DNA from: Streptomyces tsukubensis
Lineage (GTDB): Bacteria; Actinomycetota; Actinomycetes; Streptomycetales; Streptomycetaceae
Length of the DNA: 64,000 bases
Direction of reading: 5' to 3'
Assembly: GCF_009296025.1 (NCBI RefSeq)
Contig: NZ_CP045178.1
Location: forward strand, 3,038,001 to 3,102,000
Both the position numbers and the translations under genes were made by a program. Below are positions 44,501 through 51,975 of the stretch, piece by piece (the stretch's first letter is position 1; each line of letters begins with the position of its first letter). Under the pieces are notes generated by a model. It was not told where the DNA came from. It did no database searches and was given only the letters and a program-made list of their open reading frames with translations.

Positions 44501-45299
44501 GGTCACCAAGGGCGGCGAACAGCTCGACCTGCCCAAGCAGGAGGTCAGGCAGGCCATCACCAAGGAAGCCGCGGACACCACCACTTCGGTGCTCCAGAGC
44601 GTGGTCGACGGCGGCACCGGCACCGCGGCGCTCGCCGCGGGCCGACCGGCGGCGGGCAAGACCGGTACGGCCGAGGAGGACACGGCGGCCTGGTTCGCGG
44701 GCTACACCCCCGACCTGGCCACCGTCGTCTCCGTGATGGGCCAGGACCCGGTCACCGCCAAGCACAAGTCGCTCTACGGCGCGACCGGTCTCGCACGTAT
44801 CAACGGTGGTGGGGCGCCGGCCGAGATCTGGGCCCAGTTCACCAAGGCGTCCCTCAAGGGCAGCAAGGCCAAGAAGTTCGACCTCGACCTGGCGAAGGGC
44901 GCAGCCTCCAAGGCCCCCTCGACGTCCCAGGCGCCACCGCCGCAGACCCCCGGCACCACCGGCACCACCGGCGACCAGCCCCCGCCGGAGACCGGCACGG
45001 GGGGCGGCGACCAGAACACGGGCGGCCAGCAGGGCGGTACGGGCCCGACGGGCGGCACGGACACGACGGGCGGCGGCGACCCCGGTGGCGGTGACACGAC
45101 GGGCACACCCGGCGGAGGCGCCGTCGGCGGCGGGACCTCCGACGGCGGAACCGGCACCCCCGGTGGCGGCAACACCGGCAGCGGCGGCGAAACGGGCGGT
45201 ACTCCTGGCGGCTCGTCCGACGGCGGCACCGATCCCTCGGGCGGCGGTGATCCCGGCGGCGGGATGACCGGCGATCCCGGCGGGCTGATCGGCGGATAG
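41520..45299 (+). CDS. Class A penicillin-binding protein with long disordered termini
   Basis: Bifunctional peptidoglycan synthase of 1259 residues. Residues 1-490 are cytoplasmic, Gly/Lys/Ser/Thr/Pro rich and repetitive (DGGKT and KGSKG units). One transmembrane helix covers about 499-521. The GT51 glycosyltransferase follows with catalytic E574 in AAEDRDFYTE and STITQQYVKNYYL. The transpeptidase has S855-TFK, S922-V-N and K1047-T-G, all intact. From about 1137 a Gly/Thr/Pro-rich tail (TGGTDTTGGGDPGGGD) extends outside the membrane. Normal class A enzymes have 700-800 residues. It polymerises and cross-links cell wall. Confidence 0.95.
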   Translation: MSDEPQQQGDGEPDGDSSRTSREPADGKGSPQNGASNADRGTRGGAGNAEGGQERPQGAGSARGGRDHRDSGEAVTGDQGDRGEHDRGDRRERGDRTDRGDRTDRGGRTDRGGRGTSDGSMPNDGKTDGGKTDGGKTDGGNSDGAKGGAAGSGAGGKSAGPDAGARGTTGTTSAKDRAGATGATGTAGGTGTTGATGATAAAGATSAKSSKASQPKGSKGSKGSKGSKGPRRPQESSGSTESPKPSERPAQKPSQAGPSVSGAGADAGTSGGGSDEPAEERRTPKGKKPGNAGNAGNFGTAGKPGQQAEPGPATPVPGAAPLGGAAARRARRGDDDDWPASDSPADSPGETGSAGQKKKPGPAGPGNSATAATAATGAATSGPAASGTPASGTGPAGPGTTRGGKKKPYGTPSWGPDAATTGTPQAARTAQGSDTTPAAGTAAGASVGAAHAAGSPPPGGPTGGDGRGDGNGNGEGKSKKAKKSRKRKGWRRIFPTWRMVLGGFLLIVLILVGGFVAGYVYVDIPKANGTAVAQANIFQYADGSQIASDGEVNRENVKLSVIPKTVQHTALAAEDRDFYTESAVDPAAMVRAAWNTVRGKGKQSGSTITQQYVKNYYLGQEQTVTRKAKEFFISIKLDREKSKDEILEGYLNTSYFGRNAYGIQAAAQAYYGVDVGELDVSQGAYLAALVNAPSAYDVVAHPENKQQALGRWKYVLDGMVKEGWLSRSERARAKFEEPIQAHVPSSLSGQRGYLVEAVKNYLTENHIVDEDDLHGGGYRITTTFRKPRQEAFEKAVNDKLMSKLDKKNRAIDKSVRAGGVSIDPKTGKVVAMYGGIDYTQQFVNNATRRDFQVGSTFKPFVFASAVQNGSTTQDGRPINPNTMYDGTNKRPVQGWKGGAYGPENEDNRSYGQITTREATDKSVNAVYAQMAVDVGPTKVKKTAVSLGLPAATPDLQPYPSIALGPANASVLDMTQAYATLANHGKHGSYTLVDRVTKGGEQLDLPKQEVRQAITKEAADTTTSVLQSVVDGGTGTAALAAGRPAAGKTGTAEEDTAAWFAGYTPDLATVVSVMGQDPVTAKHKSLYGATGLARINGGGAPAEIWAQFTKASLKGSKAKKFDLDLAKGAASKAPSTSQAPPPQTPGTTGTTGDQPPPETGTGGGDQNTGGQQGGTGPTGGTDTTGGGDPGGGDTTGTPGGGAVGGGTSDGGTGTPGGGNTGSGGETGGTPGGSSDGGTDPSGGGDPGGGMTGDPGGLIGG

Positions 45300-45354
45300 C
45301 TGACCCACGCAGCGCGCCGAGCGCACGCGGAGCATCGAGCGCCCGCGCACCACA

Positions 45355-45391
45355 CGTCGGGGCCGGCCCCTCCAAGGGGTCGGCCCCGACG
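45355..45391. terminator. Bidirectional terminator hairpin
   Basis: CGTCGGGGCCGGCCCC pairs with GGGGTCGGCCCCGACG across TCCAA (one G-T pair). It lies between the convergent PBP and SugE genes and can serve both. Confidence 0.8.
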
Positions 45392-45436
45392 TATGCGCAC
45401 CCGCCTGTCGTGACGGCTGCGGGGCAAGCCGTCCTG

Positions 45437-45757
45437 TCAGTGGCCGGACGTCATCTTCAGGCCGACGATCGCGACGACCAGCAGCGAGATGAAGAAGATC
45501 CGCGCGGCCGTCACGGGCTCGCCGAGCACGGCCATACCGAGGATCGCGGCGCCCGCGGCGCCGATACCCACCCACACGCCGTACGCCGTACCGATGGGCA
45601 GCGTCTTCGCGGCGTGGGCCAGCAGCATCATGCTCGCGACGATCCCGAGTCCGGTCCACACGCTCGGCCACAGCCGGGTGAAACCGTGGGTGTACTTCAT
45701 ACCGATCGACCACGCGACCTCAAGAAGTCCGGCGACGATGATCGAGATCCAGGCCAT
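45437..45757 (-). CDS. sugE: Small multidrug resistance family transporter, SugE/Gdx type
   Basis: Four-helix membrane protein of 106 residues starting at MAWISIIVAGLLEVAWSIGMKYT, where E13 is the essential membrane Glu of SMR transporters. SVWTGLGIVASMMLLAHAAKTLPIGTAYGVWVGIGAAGAAILGMAVLGEP contains the family signature. The combination WSIGMKYTHGFTR and AHAAKTLPIGTAYGVWVGIG is that of SugE/Gdx, guanidinium exporters, rather than EmrE. The GGAGGTGCCTCC upstream includes a ribosome-binding site. Confidence 0.9.
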   Translation of the reverse strand: MAWISIIVAGLLEVAWSIGMKYTHGFTRLWPSVWTGLGIVASMMLLAHAAKTLPIGTAYGVWVGIGAAGAAILGMAVLGEPVTAARIFFISLLVVAIVGLKMTSGH

Positions 45758-45983
45758 GGAGGCACCTCCGTCAGATGGAACAACAGGGGTGCGTCGTCTT
45801 GTCGTGGCCCGGTACGGCGCGTCTCGTCGGGTTCTCACCCAGGCTAGCAACACCCACGCGGAAAGGGCTGGTGACCATGGTCACCAGCCCTTTGACGGAC
45901 GGACGTGCCGGGCGGACGGAGGGCAGCCGGGCGGAGGGACGTACGGACGGAAGGACGTGCCGGACGGAGGGACAGCCGGAGCC

Positions 45984-46325
45984 TCAGAGATAGAGGCCCG
46001 TCGAGTCGTCCGTGCCCTCGAACCTGTCCGCCGCCACGGCGTGCAGATCACGCTCGCGCATCAGCACGTACGCGACGCCCCGCACCTCGACCTCGGCGCG
46101 GTCCTCGGGGTCGTACAACACCCGGTCGCCCGGCTCCACGGTGCGTACGTTCTGTCCGACCGCGACGACCTCGGCCCAGCCGAGCCGCCTGCCGACGGCC
46201 GCGGTGGCCGGGATGACGATTCCGCCGCTCGAACGCCGCTCGCCCTCCGGGATGTCGGTCCGCACCAGCACGCGGTCGTGCAGCATACGGATGGGCAACT
46301 TGTCGTCGGGAGTGTTCGCGCTCAC
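45984..46325 (-). CDS. GroES-like co-chaperonin family protein
   Basis: A 113-residue protein with the GroES beta-barrel pattern: IRMLHDRVLVRTDIPEGERRSSGGIVIPATAA as start and mobile-loop region, and GWAEVVAVGQNVRTVEPGDRVLYDPEDRAEVEVRGVAYVLMRERDLHAV. It is not the main groES, which sits with groEL1 elsewhere; here no groEL is adjacent. Its role may be as an accessory or unrelated barrel. The last 15 residues are acidic. Confidence 0.85.
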   Translation of the reverse strand: MSANTPDDKLPIRMLHDRVLVRTDIPEGERRSSGGIVIPATAAVGRRLGWAEVVAVGQNVRTVEPGDRVLYDPEDRAEVEVRGVAYVLMRERDLHAVAADRFEGTDDSTGLYL

Positions 46326-46350
46326 ACCGGAGAACCTACCCGCACAAGCG

Positions 46351-46392
46351 CGCCCCGTACGCCGCAGGGGTGAACCGGGGGCGTACGGGGCG
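46351..46392 (-). terminator. Hairpin between GroES-like and DUF3618 genes
   Basis: CGCCCCGTACGCC pairs with GGCGTACGGGGCG across a 16-base loop, just after the DUF3618 stop on the minus strand. Confidence 0.7.
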
Positions 46393-46403
46393 ACGCGCGC
46401 GGT

Positions 46404-46730
46404 TCAGTTCTTGCCGCGGCGGGTGGAGATCGTGAGTACGCCGACGACGCCCACGACCACGAGGGCCACCGGCACGATCCGTTCAAGACGCGGCCTGCCG
46501 TCCTCCCCCACGAACCGGCCGCGCACATCGGTCACCACACGATTGACACGTACGTACGCCCGCCCGAGGGTCTGGTCGACCTGCGAGGCGGCCTTGGCCT
46601 TGGCGTCGCCGATCACCGTCTTCGGGTGAACGCGCACACCGATCTCGTCCAGCGTCTCGGCCAACCGCACCCGCCGGAGCTTGATGTCCGCCTCGATCTG
46701 CGCAGGGGTCCTGGCCTCAGCATCCGACAC
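46404..46730 (-). CDS. DUF3618 membrane-anchored protein
   Basis: A 108-residue protein from the GTG at 46730, which has GGAGG upstream; an ATG at 46778 is possible. The DUF3618 core is seen in RTPAQIEADIKLRRVRLAETLDEIGVRVHPKTVIGDAKAKA, and a C-terminal membrane helix in RIVPVALVVVGVVGVLTIS ends in a short basic tail. Family members are often encoded near phage-shock or membrane-stability genes; function unknown. Confidence 0.87.
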   Translation of the reverse strand: MSDAEARTPAQIEADIKLRRVRLAETLDEIGVRVHPKTVIGDAKAKAASQVDQTLGRAYVRVNRVVTDVRGRFVGEDGRPRLERIVPVALVVVGVVGVLTISTRRGKN

Positions 46731-47004
46731 CGCGCTGCCTCCGTCATCCTGTGCGCGCCCCGCACCGGGACACTCCATGAGTCTGTGATCTCGTCTGTGG
46801 ATCTGGTCCGTGATCTCCGTGCCGTACAGCCATACACCCGCCGTACTTACACGACACACCACCGACAGTCTGTCAGCTCACGGCGCGTCGCACCCTTCGG
46901 CACCCCCGCAAAGGGCTGTCCGGCCGATCGCTGTCCTAGGCTCATGGTCGTATCCGCAATACAGCCAGTCATGCGAGTCATGCGCATCACGCGAGGAGCA
47001 CCCG

Positions 47005-47484
47005 ATGAGTGAGCGGCTCAAGCCCGGCGACACGGCACCCGATTTCACCCTCCCGGACGCGGACGGTGAGGAGATCTCGCTGGCGTCCCGTCGTGGGCGG
47101 AAAGTAATCGTCTACTTCTACCCGGCGGCCCTGACCCCCGGCTGCACCAAGCAGGCGGTCGACTTCACCGACAATCTCGACTTGCTCGCGGACAAGGGTT
47201 ATGACGTGATCGGGGTCTCCCCCGACAAGCCGGAGAAGCTCGCCGACTTTCGCGAACAGGAGGACCTCAAGGTCACACTGGTTTCCGACCCCACCAAGGA
47301 GACTCTGACGGCGTACGGCGCCTTCGGGGAGAAAAAGCTCTACGGGAAGACCGTCACCGGCGTCATCAGGTCCACTTTCGTCATCGGCGAGAACGGCACC
47401 ATCGAACACGCTTTCTATAACGTTAAGGCCACGGGCCATGTCGCAAAGGTGATCAAAGACCTCAAAATCGGTGACACAGAGTAA
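47005..47484 (+). CDS. bcp: Thioredoxin-dependent thiol peroxidase (Bcp/PrxQ)
   Basis: Peroxiredoxin of 159 residues that reduces hydrogen peroxide and alkyl hydroperoxides. The peroxidatic Cys is C47 in YFYPAALTPGCTKQAVDF, with the PxxxTxxC pattern complete. The resolving Cys normally five residues later is Val here, so this is a 1-Cys-type or uses another partner. The C-terminal half has GVIRSTFVIGENGTIEHAFYNVKATGH. GAGGAGC lies seven bases before the ATG. Divergent from DUF3618. Confidence 0.92.
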   Translation: MSERLKPGDTAPDFTLPDADGEEISLASRRGRKVIVYFYPAALTPGCTKQAVDFTDNLDLLADKGYDVIGVSPDKPEKLADFREQEDLKVTLVSDPTKETLTAYGAFGEKKLYGKTVTGVIRSTFVIGENGTIEHAFYNVKATGHVAKVIKDLKIGDTE

Positions 47485-47576
47485 CCCTCGCTCGACATAA
47501 CGCAGGGTTGTTTGAGGGCGCGGGAACTGCGCAGGTGTTGTGCTTGGGAAAGATGTCCAGGGAAAGGAACACCGGC

Positions 47577-49073
47577 ATGCCCGCGACCGACAACGACGAG
47601 GCGGCGGACCCCGCAGCGGTCAGACGCCATCGTGTGCTGTTCCGGGCCGGCGCGAAACGGCGGAACCCCAGACTGCGCCGTACCGATATCACGGTTACCG
47701 ACGAGGCGGCCGTCAAACGTGCCACCAAGGCGGCCGCGCTCGGTAACGCGATGGAGTGGTACGACTTCGGCATCTACAGCTACCTCGCGGGCACCATCGG
47801 AAATGTCTTCTTCCCTTCCGGGAATGACACCGCGTCGCTGTTGCAGTCGTTCGCCACATTCGCCGTGGCCTTCCTCGTGCGGCCCTTCGGCGGAATGTTC
47901 TTCGGGCCCCTGGGCGACAAACTGGGCCGCAAGAAGATCCTCGCCATCACGATGATCATGATGTCGATCGGTACCTTCGCCATCGGCCTGATCCCGTCCT
48001 ACGACTCGATCGGCTGGTTCGCCCCGGCGCTGCTGGTCCTCTTCAGGCTGGTCCAGGGCTTCTCCACCGGCGGTGAGTACGGCGGCGCCTCCACGTTCAT
48101 CGCGGAGTACGCGCCGGACAAGCGGCGCGGTTTCTACGGCAGCTTCCTTGAGTTCGGCACCCTGGCCGGTTACGTGGGCGCCGCCGGCCTCGTCGTCGTC
48201 CTCACCACCCTCTTCAACGACTCCTCGATGGAGGGCTGGGGCTGGCGCATCCCGTTCCTGGTCGCGGGCCCGCTCGGCGCGGTCGGCCTCTACCTGCGGA
48301 TGCGGCTCGACGAGACCCCGGCCTTCCAGAAGATGGAGGCCGGCAAGGTCCACACCAGCGAGGCGGCGGACGCGGTCGAGACCAGCGCCAAGGGCGACCT
48401 GAAGAAGATCTTCGTCAAGTACTGGCCCGCGCTGATCCTCTGCATCGCGCTGGTCGGCGCGTACAACATCACCGACTACATGCTGCTGTCCTACATGCCG
48501 ACGTATCTCTCCGACGAACTCGGCTACAGCACCAACCACGGGCTGCTGATCCTGCTGCTCGTGATGGTCCTGCAAATGGTGATCATCCATTACGTGGGCC
48601 GGATGAGCGACCACTTCGGGCGGAAACCCCTGCTGATGGCAGGCATGATCGGTTTCCTTGTTCTTTCCCTGCCCGCGTTCCTGCTGATCCGAGAGGGCAA
48701 CGTCCTCGCCATCTCGGGCGGCCTGGTCATGCTCGGGCTCTCCCTGGTCTGCCTGCTCGGCACGATGTCGGCGGCGTTGCCCGCCCTCTTCCCGACCAAT
48801 GTCCGCTACGGATCGCTCTCCGTGGGCTACAACATCTCGGCGTCGATATTCGGTGGCACCACTCCGCTGGTGATCACCGCACTGATCAGCGTCTTCGACT
48901 CCAAGCTGGTGCCCGCGTACTACGCGATGGGCGCGGCGGTCGTCGGTGTGATCGCGGTCCTGTGCATGAAGGAGACGGCCAACCTGCCCCTGGAAGGCTC
49001 CCCGCCCTCGGTGGAGACACGTGAGGAGGCGGAGGAACTGGTCCAGGCGCAGTCGCCCGAACCGAAGTTCTGA
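47577..49073 (+). CDS. MFS transporter, proline/betaine:H+ symporter type (ProP-like)
   Basis: Twelve-helix membrane transporter of 498 residues from the ATG at 47577; ATG 47553 is an alternative. It has the metabolite:H+ symporter signature: KAAALGNAMEWYDFGIYSYLAG in helix 1, FFGPLGDKLGRKKILAITM (motif A), RLVQGFSTGGEYGGASTFIAEYAP and RGFYGSFLEFG. ProP-like proteins import proline, glycine betaine and other osmolytes; a similar pattern also fits dicarboxylate or shikimate uptake, so the substrate remains uncertain. The C-terminus is acidic without a coiled coil. Confidence 0.85.
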   Translation: MPATDNDEAADPAAVRRHRVLFRAGAKRRNPRLRRTDITVTDEAAVKRATKAAALGNAMEWYDFGIYSYLAGTIGNVFFPSGNDTASLLQSFATFAVAFLVRPFGGMFFGPLGDKLGRKKILAITMIMMSIGTFAIGLIPSYDSIGWFAPALLVLFRLVQGFSTGGEYGGASTFIAEYAPDKRRGFYGSFLEFGTLAGYVGAAGLVVVLTTLFNDSSMEGWGWRIPFLVAGPLGAVGLYLRMRLDETPAFQKMEAGKVHTSEAADAVETSAKGDLKKIFVKYWPALILCIALVGAYNITDYMLLSYMPTYLSDELGYSTNHGLLILLLVMVLQMVIIHYVGRMSDHFGRKPLLMAGMIGFLVLSLPAFLLIREGNVLAISGGLVMLGLSLVCLLGTMSAALPALFPTNVRYGSLSVGYNISASIFGGTTPLVITALISVFDSKLVPAYYAMGAAVVGVIAVLCMKETANLPLEGSPPSVETREEAEELVQAQSPEPKF

Positions 49074-49142
49074 GCCACCCCCCTTGGGGCCCGCCTGAGT
49101 TCCGGCCGCTCACCGGCTAAGGTTGTCGACGCACAACGGTGA

Positions 49143-49226
49143 GCGGCCGTTGCTGAATTGGCATAAGCGCGACACTTAGGATGTCGTGGGAGAAATCCCA
49201 TGTGGGTTCGAGTCCCACCGGCCGCA
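49143..49226 (+). tRNA. tRNA-Leu (anticodon UAG)
   Basis: An 84-base type II tRNA. The acceptor stem GCGGCCG/CGGCCGC with discriminator A, D arm GCTGAATTGGCATAAGC, anticodon stem CGACA/TGTCG with loop CTTAGGA (anticodon TAG), long variable arm TGGGAGAAATCCCA and T arm GTGGGTTCGAGTCCCAC all pair. It reads CUA/CUN leucine codons. CCA is not encoded. Confidence 0.97.
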
Positions 49227-49237
49227 CAGGACAGAGA

Positions 49238-49261
49238 GGGCCACCCCGGACGGGGTGGCCC
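49238..49261 (+). terminator. Terminator after tRNA-Leu
   Basis: GGGCCACCCC-GGAC-GGGGTGGCCC perfect hairpin starting 12 bases after the tRNA and followed by TTCGTCGT. Confidence 0.85.
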
Positions 49262-49323
49262 TTCGTCGTCCTGTAGCCGTCCTGTCGGCGCCCGAACTGT
49301 CCGTCCGGCCCTTCGGCCGGTGG

Positions 49324-49926
49324 TCAGCCGACCAGTTCCCTCACCACGGGGACGAGGGCCCTGAAGGCCTTGCCCCGGTGGCTGATCGCGTTCTTCTCCG
49401 CCGCCGTCAGCTCGGCGCAGGTTCGACTCTCCCCGTCGGGCTGGAGGATCGGGTCGTAGCCGAAGCCGTGCTGCCCGGCGGGGAGGTGGCGCAGGGTGCC
49501 GCGCAGGTCGCCCTCGACCACGCGCTCCGTGCCGTCGGGGAGGGCGAGGGCCGCCGCGCAGGCGAAGCGGGCCGCGCGATGGGGGGCGTCGATGTCGGAG
49601 AGCTGGGCGAGGAGCAGGTCCAGGTTGGCCTGGTCGTCACCGTGGCGCCCGGCCCAGCGTGCGGAGAAGATGCCGGGGGCGCCGTTCAGTACGTCGACGC
49701 AGAGCCCCGAGTCGTCGGCGACGGCGGGCAGCCCGGTCGCCTCGGCGAGGGCGTGTGCCTTCAGGAGGGCGTTCTCCGCGAAGGTGACGCCGGTCTCCTT
49801 GACGTCGGGGATCTCTGGATAGGCGTCGGCGCCGACGAGTTCGTGGGTGAGCCCGGCGTCGGCGAGGATCGCCTTCAGCTCGGTGACTTTGCCTGCGTTG
49901 CGGGTGGCGAGGATCAAGCGGGTCAT
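49324..49926 (-). CDS. rdgB: Non-canonical purine NTP pyrophosphatase (RdgB/HAM1)
   Basis: House-cleaning enzyme of 200 residues that hydrolyses XTP, ITP and dITP to monophosphates. Motifs: LILATRNAGKVTELKAIL (substrate/Mg), TFAENALLKAHALAEATGLPAVADDSGLCVDVLNGAPGIFSARWAG (catalytic Asp in DDSG), HGFGYDPILQPDGES and AEKNAISHRGKAFRAL. It follows rph on the same strand with a small lipoprotein gene between, the conserved actinomycete order. Confidence 0.96.
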   Translation of the reverse strand: MTRLILATRNAGKVTELKAILADAGLTHELVGADAYPEIPDVKETGVTFAENALLKAHALAEATGLPAVADDSGLCVDVLNGAPGIFSARWAGRHGDDQANLDLLLAQLSDIDAPHRAARFACAAALALPDGTERVVEGDLRGTLRHLPAGQHGFGYDPILQPDGESRTCAELTAAEKNAISHRGKAFRALVPVVRELVG

Positions 49927-49936
49927 GCGTCCAGTA

Positions 49937-50323
49937 TCAGGGGGAGCAGACCTTGGTCAGTTCGCCGGCCGCGTCGGTGACGGGGCTGAGGTCGGGCGTC
50001 ACGTCGCCGTCCTTGATGGCGGTGCGCAGATTGCCGACGCCCTTCTGGAGCTGGTCCACGGCCTTGCTGAGGTCCGCGTCGTCGGTCTTGTCGTTCAGCT
50101 TGTCGAGGTTCTTGTCGATGTCCTTCAGCTCGTCGTCGGCGTTGAGCGGGTCGTTGCCCGCGCTGTCGACGGCCTGCTGGAGGCTGGTGACGCTGTCGGC
50201 TATGGCGTCGGCGGTCTGGACGCAGTCCAGCGCCTTGTCCACGTTGTCGCATCCGACCGCGACGGGCGCGGCGAGTACGAGGCTGATGGCGGCGACGATG
50301 GTGGCGCGGCGGCGCGTGGCCAT
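49937..50323 (-). CDS. Small putative lipoprotein
   Basis: A 128-residue secreted protein with signal RRRATIVAAISLVLAAPVAVGC; the lipobox-like AVGC suggests lipid attachment. The mature part is alpha-helical and acidic with a heptad-like pattern (LSKAVDQLQKGVGNLRTAIKD) and ends in a second Cys (KVCSP). No family is recognised. It sits only ten bases from rdgB downstream and may be co-transcribed with it. Confidence 0.75.
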   Translation of the reverse strand: MATRRRATIVAAISLVLAAPVAVGCDNVDKALDCVQTADAIADSVTSLQQAVDSAGNDPLNADDELKDIDKNLDKLNDKTDDADLSKAVDQLQKGVGNLRTAIKDGDVTPDLSPVTDAAGELTKVCSP

Positions 50324-50348
50324 GGAACGGTCCCTCCCCAGGTGACGG

Positions 50349-50378
50349 ACGGGCGCACGGATCGAACCGTGCGCCCGT
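50349..50378 (-). terminator. Hairpin upstream of lipoprotein gene
   Basis: ACGGGCGCACGG pairs perfectly with CCGTGCGCCCGT across ATCGAA. On the minus strand it lies after rph and just before the lipoprotein start, so it likely ends the rph transcript. Confidence 0.65.
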
Positions 50379-50619
50379 ACTCGTTACGACGCGGGGAGAG
50401 CCCTTTTGGTTGCCGGAGACTTGGCGCTTTCTTTACCTTCGAGGCGACTCGGGCGTGGTCCGCTCGGGCGGCGCCCCCGCTCCGGCGCCGCCGACTCCGG
50501 CACCACCGGCCGCGGTGTCCACCGACCCCGGTCTCCGCCGACCGCGGTCTCCGCCAGACCCCGATGTCCGCCGACCTCGACGTCCGCCGACCTCGGCGTC
50601 CGCCGCCCGTCGCTCGTCC

Positions 50620-51357
50620 TCAGTGGCCGAGCGTGGCGTCGAGCGCCTTGAGCTGCGCCGCGGCCAGTTCGTCGCAGCCGGCGACGGCGAGGTCCAGGAG
50701 GACGTTCAGCTCGGTGCGGTCGAAGGGGGCGGCCTCGGCGGTGCCCTGGACCTCGACGAAGTGGCCCTCGCCGGTGCAGACGACGTTCATGTCGGTGTCG
50801 GCGCGCACGTCCTCCTCGTACCTGAGGTCAAGGAGGGGGGCGCCTCCGACGATCCCGACGGAGACGGCGGAGACCGTGCCGGTGAGGGGCTTGCGGCCGG
50901 CCTTGATGATCTTCTTGCCCTGGGCCCAGGTGATGGCGTCGGCGAGGGCGACATAGGCGCCGGTGATGGCGGCGGTGCGGGTACCGCCGTCGGCCTGGAG
51001 GACGTCGCAGTCCAGGACGACGGTGTTCTCGCCGAGGGCCTTGTAGTCGATGACCGCGCGCAGGGACCTGCCGATGAGACGGGAGATCTCGTGGGTGCGC
51101 CCGCCGATCTTGCCGCGGACGGACTCGCGGTCGCCGCGGGTGTTGGTGGCGCGGGGCAGCATCGAGTACTCGGCCGTGACCCAGCCTTCGCCGCTGCCCT
51201 TGCGCCAGCGCGGCACGCCTTCCGTGACGGAGGCGGTGCAGAGGACTTTGGTGTCGCCGAAGGAGACGAGTACGGAACCTTCCGCGTGCTTGCTCCAGCC
51301 GCGTTCGAGGCTTACGGGGCGGAGCTGGTCGGGCGTGCGGCCGTCGATGCGTGACAT
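50620..51357 (-). CDS. rph: Ribonuclease PH
   Basis: Phosphorolytic 3'-5' exoribonuclease of 245 residues that trims tRNA 3' ends. Family landmarks: [39 protein letters not shown], the [23 protein letters not shown] segment with conserved Arg residues, [49 protein letters not shown] and the late [23 protein letters not shown]. Length is exactly that of the family. Downstream 250 bases hold CCGCCGACCTCG-like repeats. Confidence 0.97.
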   Translation of the reverse strand: MSRIDGRTPDQLRPVSLERGWSKHAEGSVLVSFGDTKVLCTASVTEGVPRWRKGSGEGWVTAEYSMLPRATNTRGDRESVRGKIGGRTHEISRLIGRSLRAVIDYKALGENTVVLDCDVLQADGGTRTAAITGAYVALADAITWAQGKKIIKAGRKPLTGTVSAVSVGIVGGAPLLDLRYEEDVRADTDMNVVCTGEGHFVEVQGTAEAAPFDRTELNVLLDLAVAGCDELAAAQLKALDATLGH

Positions 51358-51486
51358 GGGACGAGCCTATCGGCTGACGTGCCGGGCCCGGCCGTCCCCC
51401 GGGGGGACACAGAAACGGCCGCCCCCGGGAGGGGACGGCCGCTTCCACACTCAGGGAGTGGTCACATCAGGTCACTCAGGAGACGG

Positions 51487-51720
51487 TCACATCAGGTCTT
51501 CGATGTCGGCGGCGATCGGGTCGGCGTCGGTGCCGATGACGACCTGGATCGCCGTGCCCATCTTGACGACGCCGTGGGCGCCCGCGGCCTTCAGCGCGGC
51601 CTCGTCGACCAGGCTCGGGTCCTTGACCTCGGTGCGCAGGCGGGTGATGCAGCCCTCGACCTCTTCGATGTTGTCGATGCCGCCGAGCCCGGCAACGATC
51701 TTCTCAGCCTTGCTGGCCAT
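51487..51720 (-). CDS. nagF: PTS N-acetylglucosamine EIIB component
   Basis: A 77-residue phosphocarrier. C24 in IDNIEEVEGCITRLRTEVKDP is the phosphorylated cysteine of glucose-family EIIB domains. The ATG at 51720 has GGAGAACG just upstream. It is divergent from nagE1, with a DasR site between, the order known for S. coelicolor nagF-nagE1-nagE2. It passes phosphate to the EIIC transporters during GlcNAc uptake. Confidence 0.93.
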   Translation of the reverse strand: MASKAEKIVAGLGGIDNIEEVEGCITRLRTEVKDPSLVDEAALKAAGAHGVVKMGTAIQVVIGTDADPIAADIEDLM

Positions 51721-51884
51721 TTCGTTCTCCCTGCGTGTCAAAGGTTGCTGCCTCGGCCCACCGTGGTCCGCTTTGTCACGGTAACGCACGGTTGGACCAA
51801 CTTCGAGAGCGGACTGATGGTCCGTGACGAAAGATGTTGATCTCTGGCGCTCCGCATCTCGCTGGGCCCTGAGACATCGATGCA

Positions 51885-51900
51885 ACTGGTCTACACCAGT
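51885..51900. promoter_or_regulatory. DasR-responsive element (dre) between nagF and nagE1
   Basis: ACTGGTCTACACCAGT is an almost perfect palindrome and matches the dre consensus ACTGGTCTAGACCAGT. DasR, the GlcNAc-6-phosphate-responsive GntR repressor, binds such sites to control the nag PTS genes. Confidence 0.9.
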
Positions 51901-51975
51901 CTGCGGGAACCGCCAAGCCAGACCGGTTCAGGACGAGTTCCTGATCGGTTCCAGACCAGTTCCTGGAGGATGTCG

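Noticed and set aside
42576..45713. A 1045-residue open frame on the minus strand opposite the penicillin-binding protein gene
   Set aside because: It is an antisense frame caused by extreme third-position G+C. Its protein lacks domain-like composition, while the plus strand has all PBP motifs.
45758..45860. Possible guanidine riboswitch in front of sugE
   Set aside because: SugE/Gdx genes often have one, and ACGA motifs occur here, but I could not build the paired ACGR hairpins or the ykkC core.
49143..49226. tRNA-Leu as integration site for an element
   Set aside because: The tRNA is intact and followed by its own terminator and conserved core genes on both sides; no duplicated 3' end or integrase was seen.
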